In this document: piece by piece, positions 51,227 to 60,048 of the stretch | Position numbering within the stretch: position 1 is the first letter of the stretch | How the letters are laid out: each line of letters begins with the position of its first letter | NCBI GenBank assembly: GCA_036824505.1 | Contig: DAITAA010000006.1 | Location: 1-64,000, forward strand | Origin: SCUD01 sp036824505 | GTDB taxonomy: Bacteria; Pseudomonadota; Gammaproteobacteria; Steroidobacterales; Steroidobacteraceae | Direction: 5' to 3' | Length of the DNA: 64,000 nucleotides | Made by a program: the position numbers and the translations under genes | The notes under the pieces: model-generated | The model's input: the letters and a program-made list of their open reading frames with translations, nothing else | The model's database searches: none | Told to the model about the DNA's origin: nothing

Positions 51227-52933
51227 ATGGCGAATCTCCAGACCGCTCTTGTGCTGTTCAGGGCGCGCCGCTACACGCCAGTTGGCGCACGGCAGCTTGC
51301 AGCCCTGGTGCTCTGCACGGCAAGCGTCGTGACCGGCGCCCTGGCCGAGCTCCCGGATCCGGCGGGTGCCACCACGACCTCATGGCCCAGCGACGCCGAA
51401 CTGGAAGCTCGGCAGGCCCGTATCGGCCTGGTGAAGATAAACAGCCGGCCAATTTTTGACCCGGAAGTGCCCGGCGAGAACAACGCCTTTTTCAGGCTTG
51501 CCGACCGCTTGCACATTGACACGCATTCCTCCGTCATCGAGGCGCAGCTGCTGTTCCGGCCTGGCGATCTTTATTCGCGCCGTGTGCTCGACGAAACGGA
51601 ACGAAATCTTCGCACTCTGCGGTTCATCAGGGAGCCCAAGATCCGCATCGTCGCGTATCACGATGATCTGGTTGATCTCGAGGTCGTGACGCACGAAGTC
51701 TGGACTCTCAATCCCGGATTCTCATTCGGTCGTGCCGGTGGCAAGAATTCGACGGGATTGACCCTGGACGAATTGAATGTGCTCGGTTATGGCAAGCGCC
51801 TTTCATTCAGCTATCACGACAATGTCGATCGCAATTACTACACCCTCATATGGGAGGACCCGAATGTTGCCGGCAGCCGCTGGCGCAGCCGGATCGATCT
51901 GACCGACAGCAACGATGGCGAAGACCAGGAACTGGATCTCGAGCGGCCTTTTTATTCGCTCGACTCGAGATGGAGCGCCGGCATGAGCCTGAATCGAGGC
52001 GACACCATTGAAAGCATCTACCGGCTCGGAAAGATCGTTGGCGAGTACCGGCGCGCCGTGAGAGACGCCGACCTCCGTTACGGCTGGTCCAAAGGGCTGC
52101 AGAATGGATGGGCTAACCGCTGGATCGCAGGTCTACGTTACGAACAAGCCCGGTTTGCCGAATCGCCGGATTCCGCGACGCCGGTGATCCTGCCCCTCGA
52201 TCGCGACCTCGGTTATCCGTATCTGCGGCTGGAAGGTGTCGAGGACGATTTCCAGACCGCGCTCAATCTCGATCAGATCGGGCGTACGGAAGATCTGCCT
52301 TTCGGGAAGCGCTATGCCCTCGAACTCGGCTGGGCCGCGACCGCCTACGGATCGGATCGTGATGCGGCGATGGTGCGGGCCGAGGCAAGCCGCGGGTTTC
52401 ACGTCGGCGATAACCGCTCGCTGTTTCTCGCCAGCAGCCTGACGAGCCGGATCGAGGATGGCTCGGCGCGGGACGCGCTGCTCTCAGGCTATCTGCGCTA
52501 TTACTGGCAGACCAGCCCGCGCAGCACTTTTTTTGCCTTGCTGACCGGCCAGGTCGGCCACGAACTCGATGCCGATCACGAGCTGCTGTTGGGCGGTGAC
52601 AACGGCCTGCGCGGTTATCCGCTGCGTTATCAGACGGGCAGCGGTCTCGCCATGCTGACCATCGAGCAGCGTTACTACACGAAGTACTCGATCTGGAAAC
52701 TGGCCCGGATCGGTGGCGCCGTATTCTTTGACATGGGACGCACCTGGGGTGAGTCGGCTTTCGGTCCGACCGCCGGGCTCGGCCTGTTGAAGGACATTGG
52801 CTTTGGCCTGCGGCTCGACAATACCCGCTCCGGACTCGCCAACGTCCTCCATCTGGACATCGCATTTCCGCTCGATGGCGACCCGTCCATCGACCAGGTT
52901 CAGATCCTGGTGCAGTCGAAGCGCTCGTTCTGA
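51227..52933 (+). CDS. Omp85/BamA-TamA-family outer-membrane protein
   Basis: About 568 aa. The signal region is ARQLAALVLCTASVVTGALA. Residues ~60-150 form one or two POTRA-like domains (FRPGDLYSRRVLDETERNLRTLRFIREPKI). Residues ~160 to the end are a 16-strand barrel with the conserved DNGLRGYPLRYQTG motif near residue 465, the Omp85 L6 lock loop. It ends in VLVQSKRSF-like sequence with terminal Phe. It is shorter than BamA (five POTRAs) and TamA, so its function is probably specialised. The open frame begins at a GTG at 51101; the ATG at 51227 fits the signal peptide better. Confidence 0.8.
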   Translation: MANLQTALVLFRARRYTPVGARQLAALVLCTASVVTGALAELPDPAGATTTSWPSDAELEARQARIGLVKINSRPIFDPEVPGENNAFFRLADRLHIDTHSSVIEAQLLFRPGDLYSRRVLDETERNLRTLRFIREPKIRIVAYHDDLVDLEVVTHEVWTLNPGFSFGRAGGKNSTGLTLDELNVLGYGKRLSFSYHDNVDRNYYTLIWEDPNVAGSRWRSRIDLTDSNDGEDQELDLERPFYSLDSRWSAGMSLNRGDTIESIYRLGKIVGEYRRAVRDADLRYGWSKGLQNGWANRWIAGLRYEQARFAESPDSATPVILPLDRDLGYPYLRLEGVEDDFQTALNLDQIGRTEDLPFGKRYALELGWAATAYGSDRDAAMVRAEASRGFHVGDNRSLFLASSLTSRIEDGSARDALLSGYLRYYWQTSPRSTFFALLTGQVGHELDADHELLLGGDNGLRGYPLRYQTGSGLAMLTIEQRYYTKYSIWKLARIGGAVFFDMGRTWGESAFGPTAGLGLLKDIGFGLRLDNTRSGLANVLHLDIAFPLDGDPSIDQVQILVQSKRSF

Positions 52934-52991
52934 TCGCAGTGCCAATCGCAGGGGTGGCGGCTGACTGGCAGGTTCACCGTGGAATTGATCT

Positions 52992-54182
52992 TCAGGAACC
53001 TGGCCGCCAGCCAAGTGTTGCAAGCAAGAGCGCAAACCCCGCCAGGTAGGCGACCGCGATTAACCAGCCTTCCCCAAGCCATTTTGCGGTAGAGCGGGCT
53101 TCGGGAAAGATCCCGCAGATCGCAACGCCTGCCGAGGATCCGAACCACAGCATCGAGCCGCCGAAGCCCACCGCATAAGCAAGCAATCCCCAATCGTAGC
53201 CACCCTGTTTCAGTGCCAGAGCAGTCAGCGGAATGTTGTCGAATGCGGCTGACACAATGCCGAGTGCCAGCGCCGATTGCCACGATGCGGCGGGCAGAGA
53301 CTGGATCGGCATCAGCGACGCCGACGCGACCAGGCACAGCAGGAACAGGGCTCCTTTGAATGCGCCCGGCAATACGCGCCAGTCTGGCTGACGGATCGGG
53401 ATCGTAGTCAACAACGCAAGTGCCACGGCAACGCCAATGAACGGAAACCGCCCCGCGCTTTCCGGCAGCTCGAGATTCACGAAGACATTCACCGCGACGG
53501 CACTTGCGAGAACCCATGCCACGACGATCGCACGTGTCCAGTCGACCTGCACCGACGATTCGGCGTCCCTGATGATCGGGGCGAATCGCTGCTGCCGGCG
53601 TGCCGCGGCGATACCGAACACCAGGAGCGCCGCAACAGCCGCGACATATGCATGCGCAACTTCCATCGGCGCAATGCCGCTGATCCACATCATCGTGGTC
53701 GTGGTATCGCCGATGACGCTGCCCGAGCCACCGGCATTCGAGGCTGCGACGATAGCTGCGATGTAGCCGACACTTACGCGCGCGCGGAACAAGGTATGTG
53801 CCATCGCCCCACCGATCAGCGCCGCCGCGATATTGTCGAGAAATCCGGACATCACGAATACGATGACCAGCAGGGCGAATGCGCCGGTCCAGTCGTCGGG
53901 CAGGTAGCGCGGCAACGCGGCCGGGATCCGGCTCTCTTCGAAGTGCCGCGACACAAATGCGAATCCAACCAGCAACAGCAACAGGTTTGCGAGCAGGACC
54001 CACTCGTGCGAGGCATGCGTGACGAGACCGGCCCAGCCGGCGCCCGCCGGAAACTGCGTGAAGATCCATTGATAGCACAGCAATGCCGCGAGTCCGCAGG
54101 CTGCGATCGGCAGCGAGTACCGATGGAAGACCGCGACACCGAGCAGTGTGAGAGCGAAAATCAGGAACTCGACCGGGATCAT
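52992..54182 (-). CDS. nhaD: NhaD-type Na+/H+ antiporter (ion-transporter superfamily)
   Basis: A 396-aa protein with about 11 transmembrane helices. Broken-helix signatures MSGFLDNIAAALI, SNAGGSGSVIGDTTTTMMW and SAAFDNIPLTALAL are the Asp-containing ion-binding motifs of NhaD/CitM-like carriers. AGGATAA precedes the ATG. Substrate assignment (Na+/H+) is from motif similarity only. It is convergent with the Omp85 gene, 58 bp away. Confidence 0.85.
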   Translation of the reverse strand: MIPVEFLIFALTLLGVAVFHRYSLPIAACGLAALLCYQWIFTQFPAGAGWAGLVTHASHEWVLLANLLLLLVGFAFVSRHFEESRIPAALPRYLPDDWTGAFALLVIVFVMSGFLDNIAAALIGGAMAHTLFRARVSVGYIAAIVAASNAGGSGSVIGDTTTTMMWISGIAPMEVAHAYVAAVAALLVFGIAAARRQQRFAPIIRDAESSVQVDWTRAIVVAWVLASAVAVNVFVNLELPESAGRFPFIGVAVALALLTTIPIRQPDWRVLPGAFKGALFLLCLVASASLMPIQSLPAASWQSALALGIVSAAFDNIPLTALALKQGGYDWGLLAYAVGFGGSMLWFGSSAGVAICGIFPEARSTAKWLGEGWLIAVAYLAGFALLLATLGWRPGS

Positions 54183-54197
54183 TATTATCCTGTTTTA

Positions 54198-54474
54198 TCA
54201 GTATGTTAGGAGATCTTCCTCAGTCCTGTTCTTGTGATGCTGCTGGCGCGCCCGCGGCACCGCGCCACGCAGTTCGCCCTGGCCTCGGCCATCGATCAGC
54301 AGCGATTCGTTCGACCAGCTCAACATGTTGATGAATCCCGGCGCCACCGCCCGGCCGTCCCGAGCCGTCGTAGATCGTGCCACCGTGCACGATGAGGTCG
54401 TAATCCGGTCCGGTTGCGCAGGACCAGAGTAAAGGCAGCGTCAGGGCAAACAGCAATTGGAGCAGGCACTTCAT
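54198..54474 (-). pseudogene. Truncated, internally deleted N-acyl-D-amino-acid deacylase/amidohydrolase
   Basis: Read on the minus strand from ATG 54474: signal peptide CLLQLLFALTLPLLWSCA, then DYDLIVHGGTIYDGSG, the exact N-terminus of exported D-aminoacylase-type amidohydrolases. After the GGCTCGGG at about 54358-54364 the frame shifts. A different frame continues AVAPGFINMLSWSNESLLIDGRGQ, which normally lies about 40-50 residues further on. The end is also lost (GAVPRAR...EEDLLTY stop at 54198). So both an internal deletion and a 3' truncation are visible. Metal-binding and catalytic regions are gone. Confidence 0.8.
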
Positions 54475-54618
54475 GGCGGGAGTGATGATCAGCATAACAA
54501 AGAGCTCCCGCGCACCGGAAAGACGACGCAGCCCGGTCGTGTCCGGGCTGGCTCGCGTCCTGAGCCACCCGGCCCCGCATGCTGATCGCACTGGTGCCGG
54601 GGCACCCTGGAGACGAAC

Positions 54619-55080
54619 ATGCCATCTTCCCTTGCGATGGAAATCTCTGCGCAGCTGCAACAGATGTTGAGCCAGTCGGGCTGGTTGCGGTCGGAGCTGC
54701 GCAGCCTGGAACAGGCGGGCCAGGGCCACCGCGGCATGCGCGAACTCTGCGACCAGCTCGATTCGCTGGATTCCAGCATCGTTTGGGACCTGCGCGACGA
54801 ATTGCATGAACTGTCGGGCCAGGCCACGCCGCAGGCGGCTCGGATCCTCGACTGGCTACGCGCCGATGTCGACCCGCTGGTTGATCTGGTCTGCAGGCTC
54901 GATCGGGACTGTCCCAGTCACCCGCTCGTGAGCGTCGCGATGATCGCCTGCGGCGATATCGTCGGGCGATTCAGGGAAATCGAGGGCGCATTGATGCCGG
55001 AACGGCACTTGCCGCGTGCCAGGCCCCGCGCGCCCCGCCATCATCCTGTCCAGGCTGCAGAACCGCCGCGTCTTTGCTAG
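54619..55080 (+). CDS. Hypothetical protein
   Basis: A 153-aa soluble, largely helical protein with no recognised family. It has two predicted amphipathic stretches (LQQMLSQSGWLRSELRSLEQ; CDQLDSLDSSIVWDLRDELHEL) that could form a coiled coil, and a short basic C-terminus. No signal peptide or membrane segment was seen. It precedes the homospermidine synthase gene by 9 bp and is probably in its operon. Coding is supported by length and by wobble-GC-rich codons, not by homology. Confidence 0.5.
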   Translation: MPSSLAMEISAQLQQMLSQSGWLRSELRSLEQAGQGHRGMRELCDQLDSLDSSIVWDLRDELHELSGQATPQAARILDWLRADVDPLVDLVCRLDRDCPSHPLVSVAMIACGDIVGRFREIEGALMPERHLPRARPRAPRHHPVQAAEPPRLC

Positions 55081-55089
55081 GGTTCCGGG

Positions 55090-56523
55090 GTGCCGAATAC
55101 CCGGATCGATACCACGGAGTTCGCGGGCCGTGTGCTGATGGTCGGCTGCGGCAGCATCGGCCAGACGGCCCTGCCCCTGCTGCGGCGCCACCTGGCGCTG
55201 CCCGCGGACGGCCTGACGGTGCTCGAAGCGAGCGAACACGGGCGCGCATTGGCGGGGGCGAACCAGGCGCGCTTCGTGCACTGCCACCTGAAGCCGGCCA
55301 CCTACCAGCGCGAACTCAGGCGCCAGCTGAAGGCCGGTGACCTGCTGCTGAATCTCTCGGTCGATGTCTCCAGCGTCGACCTCGTTGAGTGGTGCTCGGA
55401 GCACGGGGTGCTCTACGTGGACACCTCGATCGAACCCTGGCCGGGGGTTTTCGACAACCCCATGCTGACGATGCGGGAGCGCACGAATTTTGTCACACGC
55501 GACGACATGCTGAAACTGCGCAAGCGGGCCGGCTCCGGCATGCCGACCGCCGTTGTCGACCATGGCGCCAATCCCGGTCTCGTCTCGCACTTTGTCAAGC
55601 AGGCGCTGCTGGATCTCGCGACCGGGCTCAAGCACACGGCGACGGAACCCGCGGATGCCGCCGGCTGGGCCACGCTCGCGCGCGACCTGGGCGTCACGCT
55701 GATCCAGATTTCCGAGCGCGATACGCAGGCGACCGACCGCCCAAAGCGGCCCAACGAGTTCGTGAACACCTGGTCAATCGACGGCTTCATCGACGAGTTG
55801 ATGCAGCCAAGCGAGTTGTCGCTCGGCACTGCGGAATCGGGCAAGCCTGCCGGCTCGCAATGGCATCGCCGCAATTGCGGTTCGGTGTATCTGCACCGTC
55901 CCGGCGGCGCGACATTCGCGCGCAGCTGGCTGCCTTCCTCTGGAGGCTACCAGGGGCTCCTGATGACCCATGACGAGGTTTTCTCGATTGCCGATTACCT
56001 GTCGTTACGCCAAGGATCGCGATTCGAGTATCGGCCGACGGTCATGTTCGTCTATCACCCCTGCGACGACGCGATGCTGTCCGCGCTCGAGCTGGAGGGC
56101 CGCGGCTGGCAGCCGCAGCCGGCGCGACGCATCATCAGCTCGGAGATCGTGACCGGCATGGATGAGCTCGGCGTGCTGCTCGCGGGTCACGCGAGAAATG
56201 CATACTGGTATGGCTCGCAGTTGTCGATCGCCGAGGCGCGACGGCACGTACCCTATTCCAATGCAACCTGCCTGCAGGTGGCAGCGGGCGCCCTGGCAGC
56301 GACGATCTGGGCGATACGTCACCCTCGGGAAGGATTGCGCGAGGCGGACGATCTCGATTTTCGGGAATGCCTGAACGTCGCGCGGCCTTACCTCGGGTCA
56401 CTGGTCGGTGCGTACACTGACTGGACGCCATTGCAGGGTCGCGGCGAACTGTTCAAGGAACAGCTCGATTCAGACCGGCCATGGATGTTGCGCAGCGTCA
56501 GGGCGCGGCAATGGCCGGCCTGA
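55090..56523 (+). CDS. hss: Homospermidine synthase
   Basis: A 477-aa NAD-dependent enzyme making sym-homospermidine from putrescine. Its length equals that I recall for the Blastochloris viridis enzyme. The Rossmann motif is LMVGCGSIGQTALPLL near residue 17. NLSVDVSSVDLVEWC, YVDTSIEPWPG, VDHGANPGLVSHF and HDEVFSIADYLS are family motifs near the NAD/substrate site. The start is GTG at 55090. It overlaps the peptidase gene by 13 nt. Homospermidine may replace spermidine in this organism. Confidence 0.92.
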   Translation: MPNTRIDTTEFAGRVLMVGCGSIGQTALPLLRRHLALPADGLTVLEASEHGRALAGANQARFVHCHLKPATYQRELRRQLKAGDLLLNLSVDVSSVDLVEWCSEHGVLYVDTSIEPWPGVFDNPMLTMRERTNFVTRDDMLKLRKRAGSGMPTAVVDHGANPGLVSHFVKQALLDLATGLKHTATEPADAAGWATLARDLGVTLIQISERDTQATDRPKRPNEFVNTWSIDGFIDELMQPSELSLGTAESGKPAGSQWHRRNCGSVYLHRPGGATFARSWLPSSGGYQGLLMTHDEVFSIADYLSLRQGSRFEYRPTVMFVYHPCDDAMLSALELEGRGWQPQPARRIISSEIVTGMDELGVLLAGHARNAYWYGSQLSIAEARRHVPYSNATCLQVAAGALAATIWAIRHPREGLREADDLDFRECLNVARPYLGSLVGAYTDWTPLQGRGELFKEQLDSDRPWMLRSVRARQWPA

Positions 56524-58622
56524 GAAGTGACTTGAATCGCTTTCTCCCGGCATTGGCGATGCTGCTGGCAGCTGGCGCCGCTTGCGCCGACGCCACTGGT
56601 CGCCACCCGATCACGCACGAAGACTTGTGGCTCATGAAGCGCGTCGGTGCCCCCGCCCTGAGCCCGGACGGACGCTGGGTCGTCGTGCCGGTCGCGGAGC
56701 CGGCTTATGCGGAAGACCAGAAGGGGAGCGATCTCTGGCTCGTACCGGCTGATGGCAGCGCATCGCCCCGCCGATTGACCTCGAGCAGGAGCCCCGAGTC
56801 CAGCGCCGCATGGAGTCCGGATTCAAGGCGGATTGCCTTCGCTGCCAAGCGCGAGGGCGACGAGGAATCCCAGATCTACGTGCTCGACGTCATGGGTGGC
56901 GGTGAAGCGCAGCGCGTCAGCAGCGTGTCGACGGGTGCGACGAGACCTCAGTGGCGACCAGATGGCCAGGCATTGCTGTTCAGCAGCATGATCTTTCCGG
57001 GCGCGATGACGGACGCCGACAACCGCGCACGACTCGAGGAGCGCAAGGCGCGCAAATACACGGCGCGCACATTCGACGGCTTTCCGATACGCCACTGGGA
57101 TCGCTGGCTCGATGAGCGGCGTCCCACGCTGATGCTGCAGCCGCTCGCCGACGGAACTGAAGCACGTGACCTGCTGGCAGGCACCGAGCTCGCGCGCGGC
57201 ATTGGTTTTGGAGGGCAACTCGACAATGACGGCGAGCAGCTGGATGCCACCTGGTCGCCCGATGGCAGCGCGATCGTGTTCACCGCAACGACGGTGCGCG
57301 ATCAGGCGGCATATGCGGACGTCGTGCAGGCGTTGTTTGTCCTGCCGGCCGGCGGCGGGGAACCACGGCGCCTGACGGGGGATGAAGCGAGTTATTCTGC
57401 TCCGCAGTTCGCGCCCGACGGGTCGGCCCTTTATGCGCTTGGAACTCCGAGGACCAGGCATGTCTACAACGCCGCGCGTCTCACGCGTTTCGACTGGGGC
57501 GGCACGTCGGCGCGGCCCGTGGCGTCTGGATTCGACCGATCGGTCGACGAATACGGTGTCGCGCCCGACGGCGAGCGCATCTACGTCCTGGCAGAGGACG
57601 AGGGTCACGACCGCCTCTACTCCGTTGCTGCGACTGGCGGAGAAGCCCGCGAGTTGGGCCGGCTCGAGGCGGGATCGATCACCGGATTGCGGGTCGGCGG
57701 CGACGAGGCGGAACCGGTCGTCGTTGCGAACTGGGAGAGCGCGATCAGCCCCGCTGAGACTGCGCGCATTGATGCGAGAACGGGTGCGCGCCACGCCCTG
57801 ACGTTTTTCGATGTCGAGCGCGCGGCCACGATCGACTGGCAAGCGGTGCAGGAATTCTGGTTCACGTCCAGGCGTGGCAGGCGCATCCACAACCTGATCG
57901 TACTGCCACCGAATTTCGACCCGGCACGCAAATACCCGCTGTTCGTGCTGATCCACGGCGGGCCGAACTTGATGATCAAGGACCAGTTCTTCATTCGCTG
58001 GAATTACCACCTGCTGGCGCAGCCCGGTTACGTGATCCTGATGACCAACTACTCCGGATCGACCGGATTCGGCGAGGCCTTTGCCCAGGCTATCCAGGGC
58101 GATCCGCTCGCGGGACCAGCGGATGAGATCAACCAGGCCGCAGATGAAGCCATACGCCGCTACTCCTTCATTGATGCAACACGCCAAGCCGCGGGTGGCG
58201 CAAGTTATGGGGGGCACCTGACCAACTGGCTGGCGGTCACGACGACCCGTTACCGGGCACTGGTGAGTCACGCGGGTCTATATGACCTCAAGACCCAGTG
58301 GACAACGAGCGATATCGTCTACTCGCGCGAGCGCAATCTCGATGGCCCGCCCTGGCGCGGCAGCGCCGCCTGGCACGACCAGAGTCCCTTCTGGAGATCG
58401 ATGAAACTGAAGACGCCGATACTGCTCACCTTCGGAGAAAAGGATTTCCGGGTCCCGTACAACAATGGACTGGAATTCTGGACCGTGCTTCAGCGCCAGC
58501 GGGTTCCCAGCCGTCTCGTATTGTTCCCCGACGAAAATCACTGGATCCTGAATGGCGAGAATCACCGCTATTTCTTCCAGGAAGTTCAGGCCTGGCTCGC
58601 GCAGTATCTCGCGCCGCAATGA
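56511..58622 (+). CDS. Exported S9-family prolyl oligopeptidase-like peptidase
   Basis: A 703-aa serine peptidase. Signal peptide LPALAMLLAAGAACADA. An N-terminal seven-bladed propeller (WD40-like PD40 repeats: SPDGRWVVVP, SPDSRRIAFA, RPDGQALLFS) spans ~40-420. The C-terminal alpha/beta-hydrolase has the nucleophile in GGASYGGH (Ser ~565), Asp in FGEKDFRVPY (~645) and His in ENHWIL (~677). The ATG at 56511 overlaps hss; 56481 is an alternative. It probably degrades small peptides in the periplasm. Confidence 0.92.
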   Translation: MAGLRSDLNRFLPALAMLLAAGAACADATGRHPITHEDLWLMKRVGAPALSPDGRWVVVPVAEPAYAEDQKGSDLWLVPADGSASPRRLTSSRSPESSAAWSPDSRRIAFAAKREGDEESQIYVLDVMGGGEAQRVSSVSTGATRPQWRPDGQALLFSSMIFPGAMTDADNRARLEERKARKYTARTFDGFPIRHWDRWLDERRPTLMLQPLADGTEARDLLAGTELARGIGFGGQLDNDGEQLDATWSPDGSAIVFTATTVRDQAAYADVVQALFVLPAGGGEPRRLTGDEASYSAPQFAPDGSALYALGTPRTRHVYNAARLTRFDWGGTSARPVASGFDRSVDEYGVAPDGERIYVLAEDEGHDRLYSVAATGGEARELGRLEAGSITGLRVGGDEAEPVVVANWESAISPAETARIDARTGARHALTFFDVERAATIDWQAVQEFWFTSRRGRRIHNLIVLPPNFDPARKYPLFVLIHGGPNLMIKDQFFIRWNYHLLAQPGYVILMTNYSGSTGFGEAFAQAIQGDPLAGPADEINQAADEAIRRYSFIDATRQAAGGASYGGHLTNWLAVTTTRYRALVSHAGLYDLKTQWTTSDIVYSRERNLDGPPWRGSAAWHDQSPFWRSMKLKTPILLTFGEKDFRVPYNNGLEFWTVLQRQRVPSRLVLFPDENHWILNGENHRYFFQEVQAWLAQYLAPQ

Positions 58623-58987
58623 TCAACCCGGTCGCACTGCTGCAATTTCCGGGATGGTTGCGCAATGCCATTGCGAACGGCCAGTCGCCGTCACTACTGG
58701 CGGAACTGCTTGGGACGATACCAGCCATGGTCACCCGGATCGTGGCCTCGGTGCCTACGAACCCGGCCGAGGTCAGCCGCCTGGCGCGCCGGCTCGGAGT
58801 CGATTATGAGTCGCTGCGGGCATTCGCGGACGATACCCTGCAGCCGCTGACGGGCTTCGACGCCCAGACGAAATTGATGCTCCGGATGTGGCAAAGACTC
58901 GACGCGAAACGGCGCGCAGCAGTCCTCGTCGTGCTGAAGGACATGGCGGGGGGCAAGCGCCGTCGCAAGGTAAAGAAACCAGTTTGA
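58619..58987 (+). CDS. Hypothetical helical protein
   Basis: A 122-aa protein, helical, with a basic tail (GKRRRKVKKPV). It contains VTRIVASVPTNPAEVSRLARRLGVDYESLRAFADDTLQPLTGF, which has no family I recognise. It overlaps the S9 peptidase stop by 4 nt (ATGA), so it is in the same operon. No signal peptide. It is convergent with the next gene across 17 bp. Confidence 0.6.
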   Translation: MINPVALLQFPGWLRNAIANGQSPSLLAELLGTIPAMVTRIVASVPTNPAEVSRLARRLGVDYESLRAFADDTLQPLTGFDAQTKLMLRMWQRLDAKRRAAVLVVLKDMAGGKRRRKVKKPV

Positions 58988-59004
58988 GCGAATGCGGCCC
59001 GCAC

Positions 59005-59400
59005 TCAGGGCAACTGGATGCCGCCGCCGCCCTTGCCGCCGATGCCCTTGATTGCTGCAGCGCCTGCATCGGGAATGACGATCGACGATGCGGCCTGGCG
59101 CCGTATCTCCTGCAATTCGCGCGCCGCTTCCTCTATTGCCTGTTGCGCTGCGGGTCCGAACCTGGATACGGCCTCACTCAGGTTCACGGCATCCAGTTCG
59201 AATGACAGGGGCAGCGAACCCATCGGCGTCATGACCGTCGCCTGGCCGATGAACAGCACCGGCCGCGACGCATCATCGCTGCCGTCTGATTTCACCGGTG
59301 TCATGCGCCGGATCGTGCCGACCCGCTGGTCGGTGAAGACCTCTTCTCGGTACAGGGTGGCGGAGTCCATCCTGGGCTCGCCGGAGTGTTCGTTGTTCAT
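59005..59400 (-). CDS. Conserved hypothetical protein with glycine-rich C-terminus
   Basis: A 131-aa protein. MDSATLYREEVFTDQRVGTIRRMTPV and LFIGQATVMTPMGSLPLSFELDA, then a helical EAVSRFGPAAQQAIEEAARELQ and a KGIGGKGGGGIQLP tail, match a short conserved gammaproteobacterial family without function as I remember it. No catalytic motif was seen. There is an alternative start at the second Met (MDSATLY). It lies 18 bp upstream of log on the same strand order (log, then this gene). Confidence 0.65.
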   Translation of the reverse strand: MNNEHSGEPRMDSATLYREEVFTDQRVGTIRRMTPVKSDGSDDASRPVLFIGQATVMTPMGSLPLSFELDAVNLSEAVSRFGPAAQQAIEEAARELQEIRRQAASSIVIPDAGAAAIKGIGGKGGGGIQLP

Positions 59401-59418
59401 GGTGTGATTTTATCCGAA

Positions 59419-60030
59419 TCAGCGAGCGACCGCGAAGTCGCGGTTTGCCGGGCTCCATTTTGGCGCTGTTTCGATCGCATGCAGCACGGCCTCGGGTTCC
59501 GTCACGACGGACCACAGGCCGCCGTGGCGGTTATCCATGAAGCGGCCGTCGATCGCGGACGTGAGCTGCGCCAGCAAGGGATCGTAATAGCCCTGCGTGT
59601 TTACCAGCACGATCGACCCGAGGAACAGCCCCAGCCGCTTGAGCGTCATTGCTTCCAGCAGTTCCTCGAGTGTCCCGGTGCCGCCCGCAAGCGCGACAAC
59701 CGCAGAGGCACGGGAGAGCATTTCATGCTTGCGCGTGCGCATGTCCTCGACGACGTGCAGCTCAGACAAGTCATCATGGCCCCATTCCAGATCGCGCATG
59801 AATCTGGGAATGATTCCCACCACGCGCCCGCCGGCTGACAGCGCGCCCTCCGCCAGCGCTCCCATGGATCCGGAGCGGCCGCCGCCATAGACCACGGTAC
59901 AGCCCGCCGCCGCCAGCAGCCGACCCAGGCGCTGCGCCACGTCATGGTAAAGCGCGTCGCAGGCCTGGCTCGATGCGCAGTAGACGCACACGCTGCGCCC
60001 TGGCGTCGTCAGTGCCAGCAATTCCCCCAT
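59419..60030 (-). CDS. LOG-family nucleoside 5'-monophosphate phosphoribohydrolase
   Basis: A 203-aa Rossmann-fold protein of the LOG/TIGR00730 family, hydrolysing the N-glycosidic bond of nucleotides (cytokinin-type ribotides in some members). GGGRSGSMGALAEGAL is near residue 48, MRTRKHEM carries the conserved Arg, and the PGGxGTxxE motif is present as AGGTGTLEE with Ala for Pro near residue 115. It lies between ppc and the small hypothetical gene, all on the minus strand. Confidence 0.88.
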   Translation of the reverse strand: MGELLALTTPGRSVCVYCASSQACDALYHDVAQRLGRLLAAAGCTVVYGGGRSGSMGALAEGALSAGGRVVGIIPRFMRDLEWGHDDLSELHVVEDMRTRKHEMLSRASAVVALAGGTGTLEELLEAMTLKRLGLFLGSIVLVNTQGYYDPLLAQLTSAIDGRFMDNRHGGLWSVVTEPEAVLHAIETAPKWSPANRDFAVAR

Positions 60031-60048
60031 GTGCCCTCCTTGCCCCGT

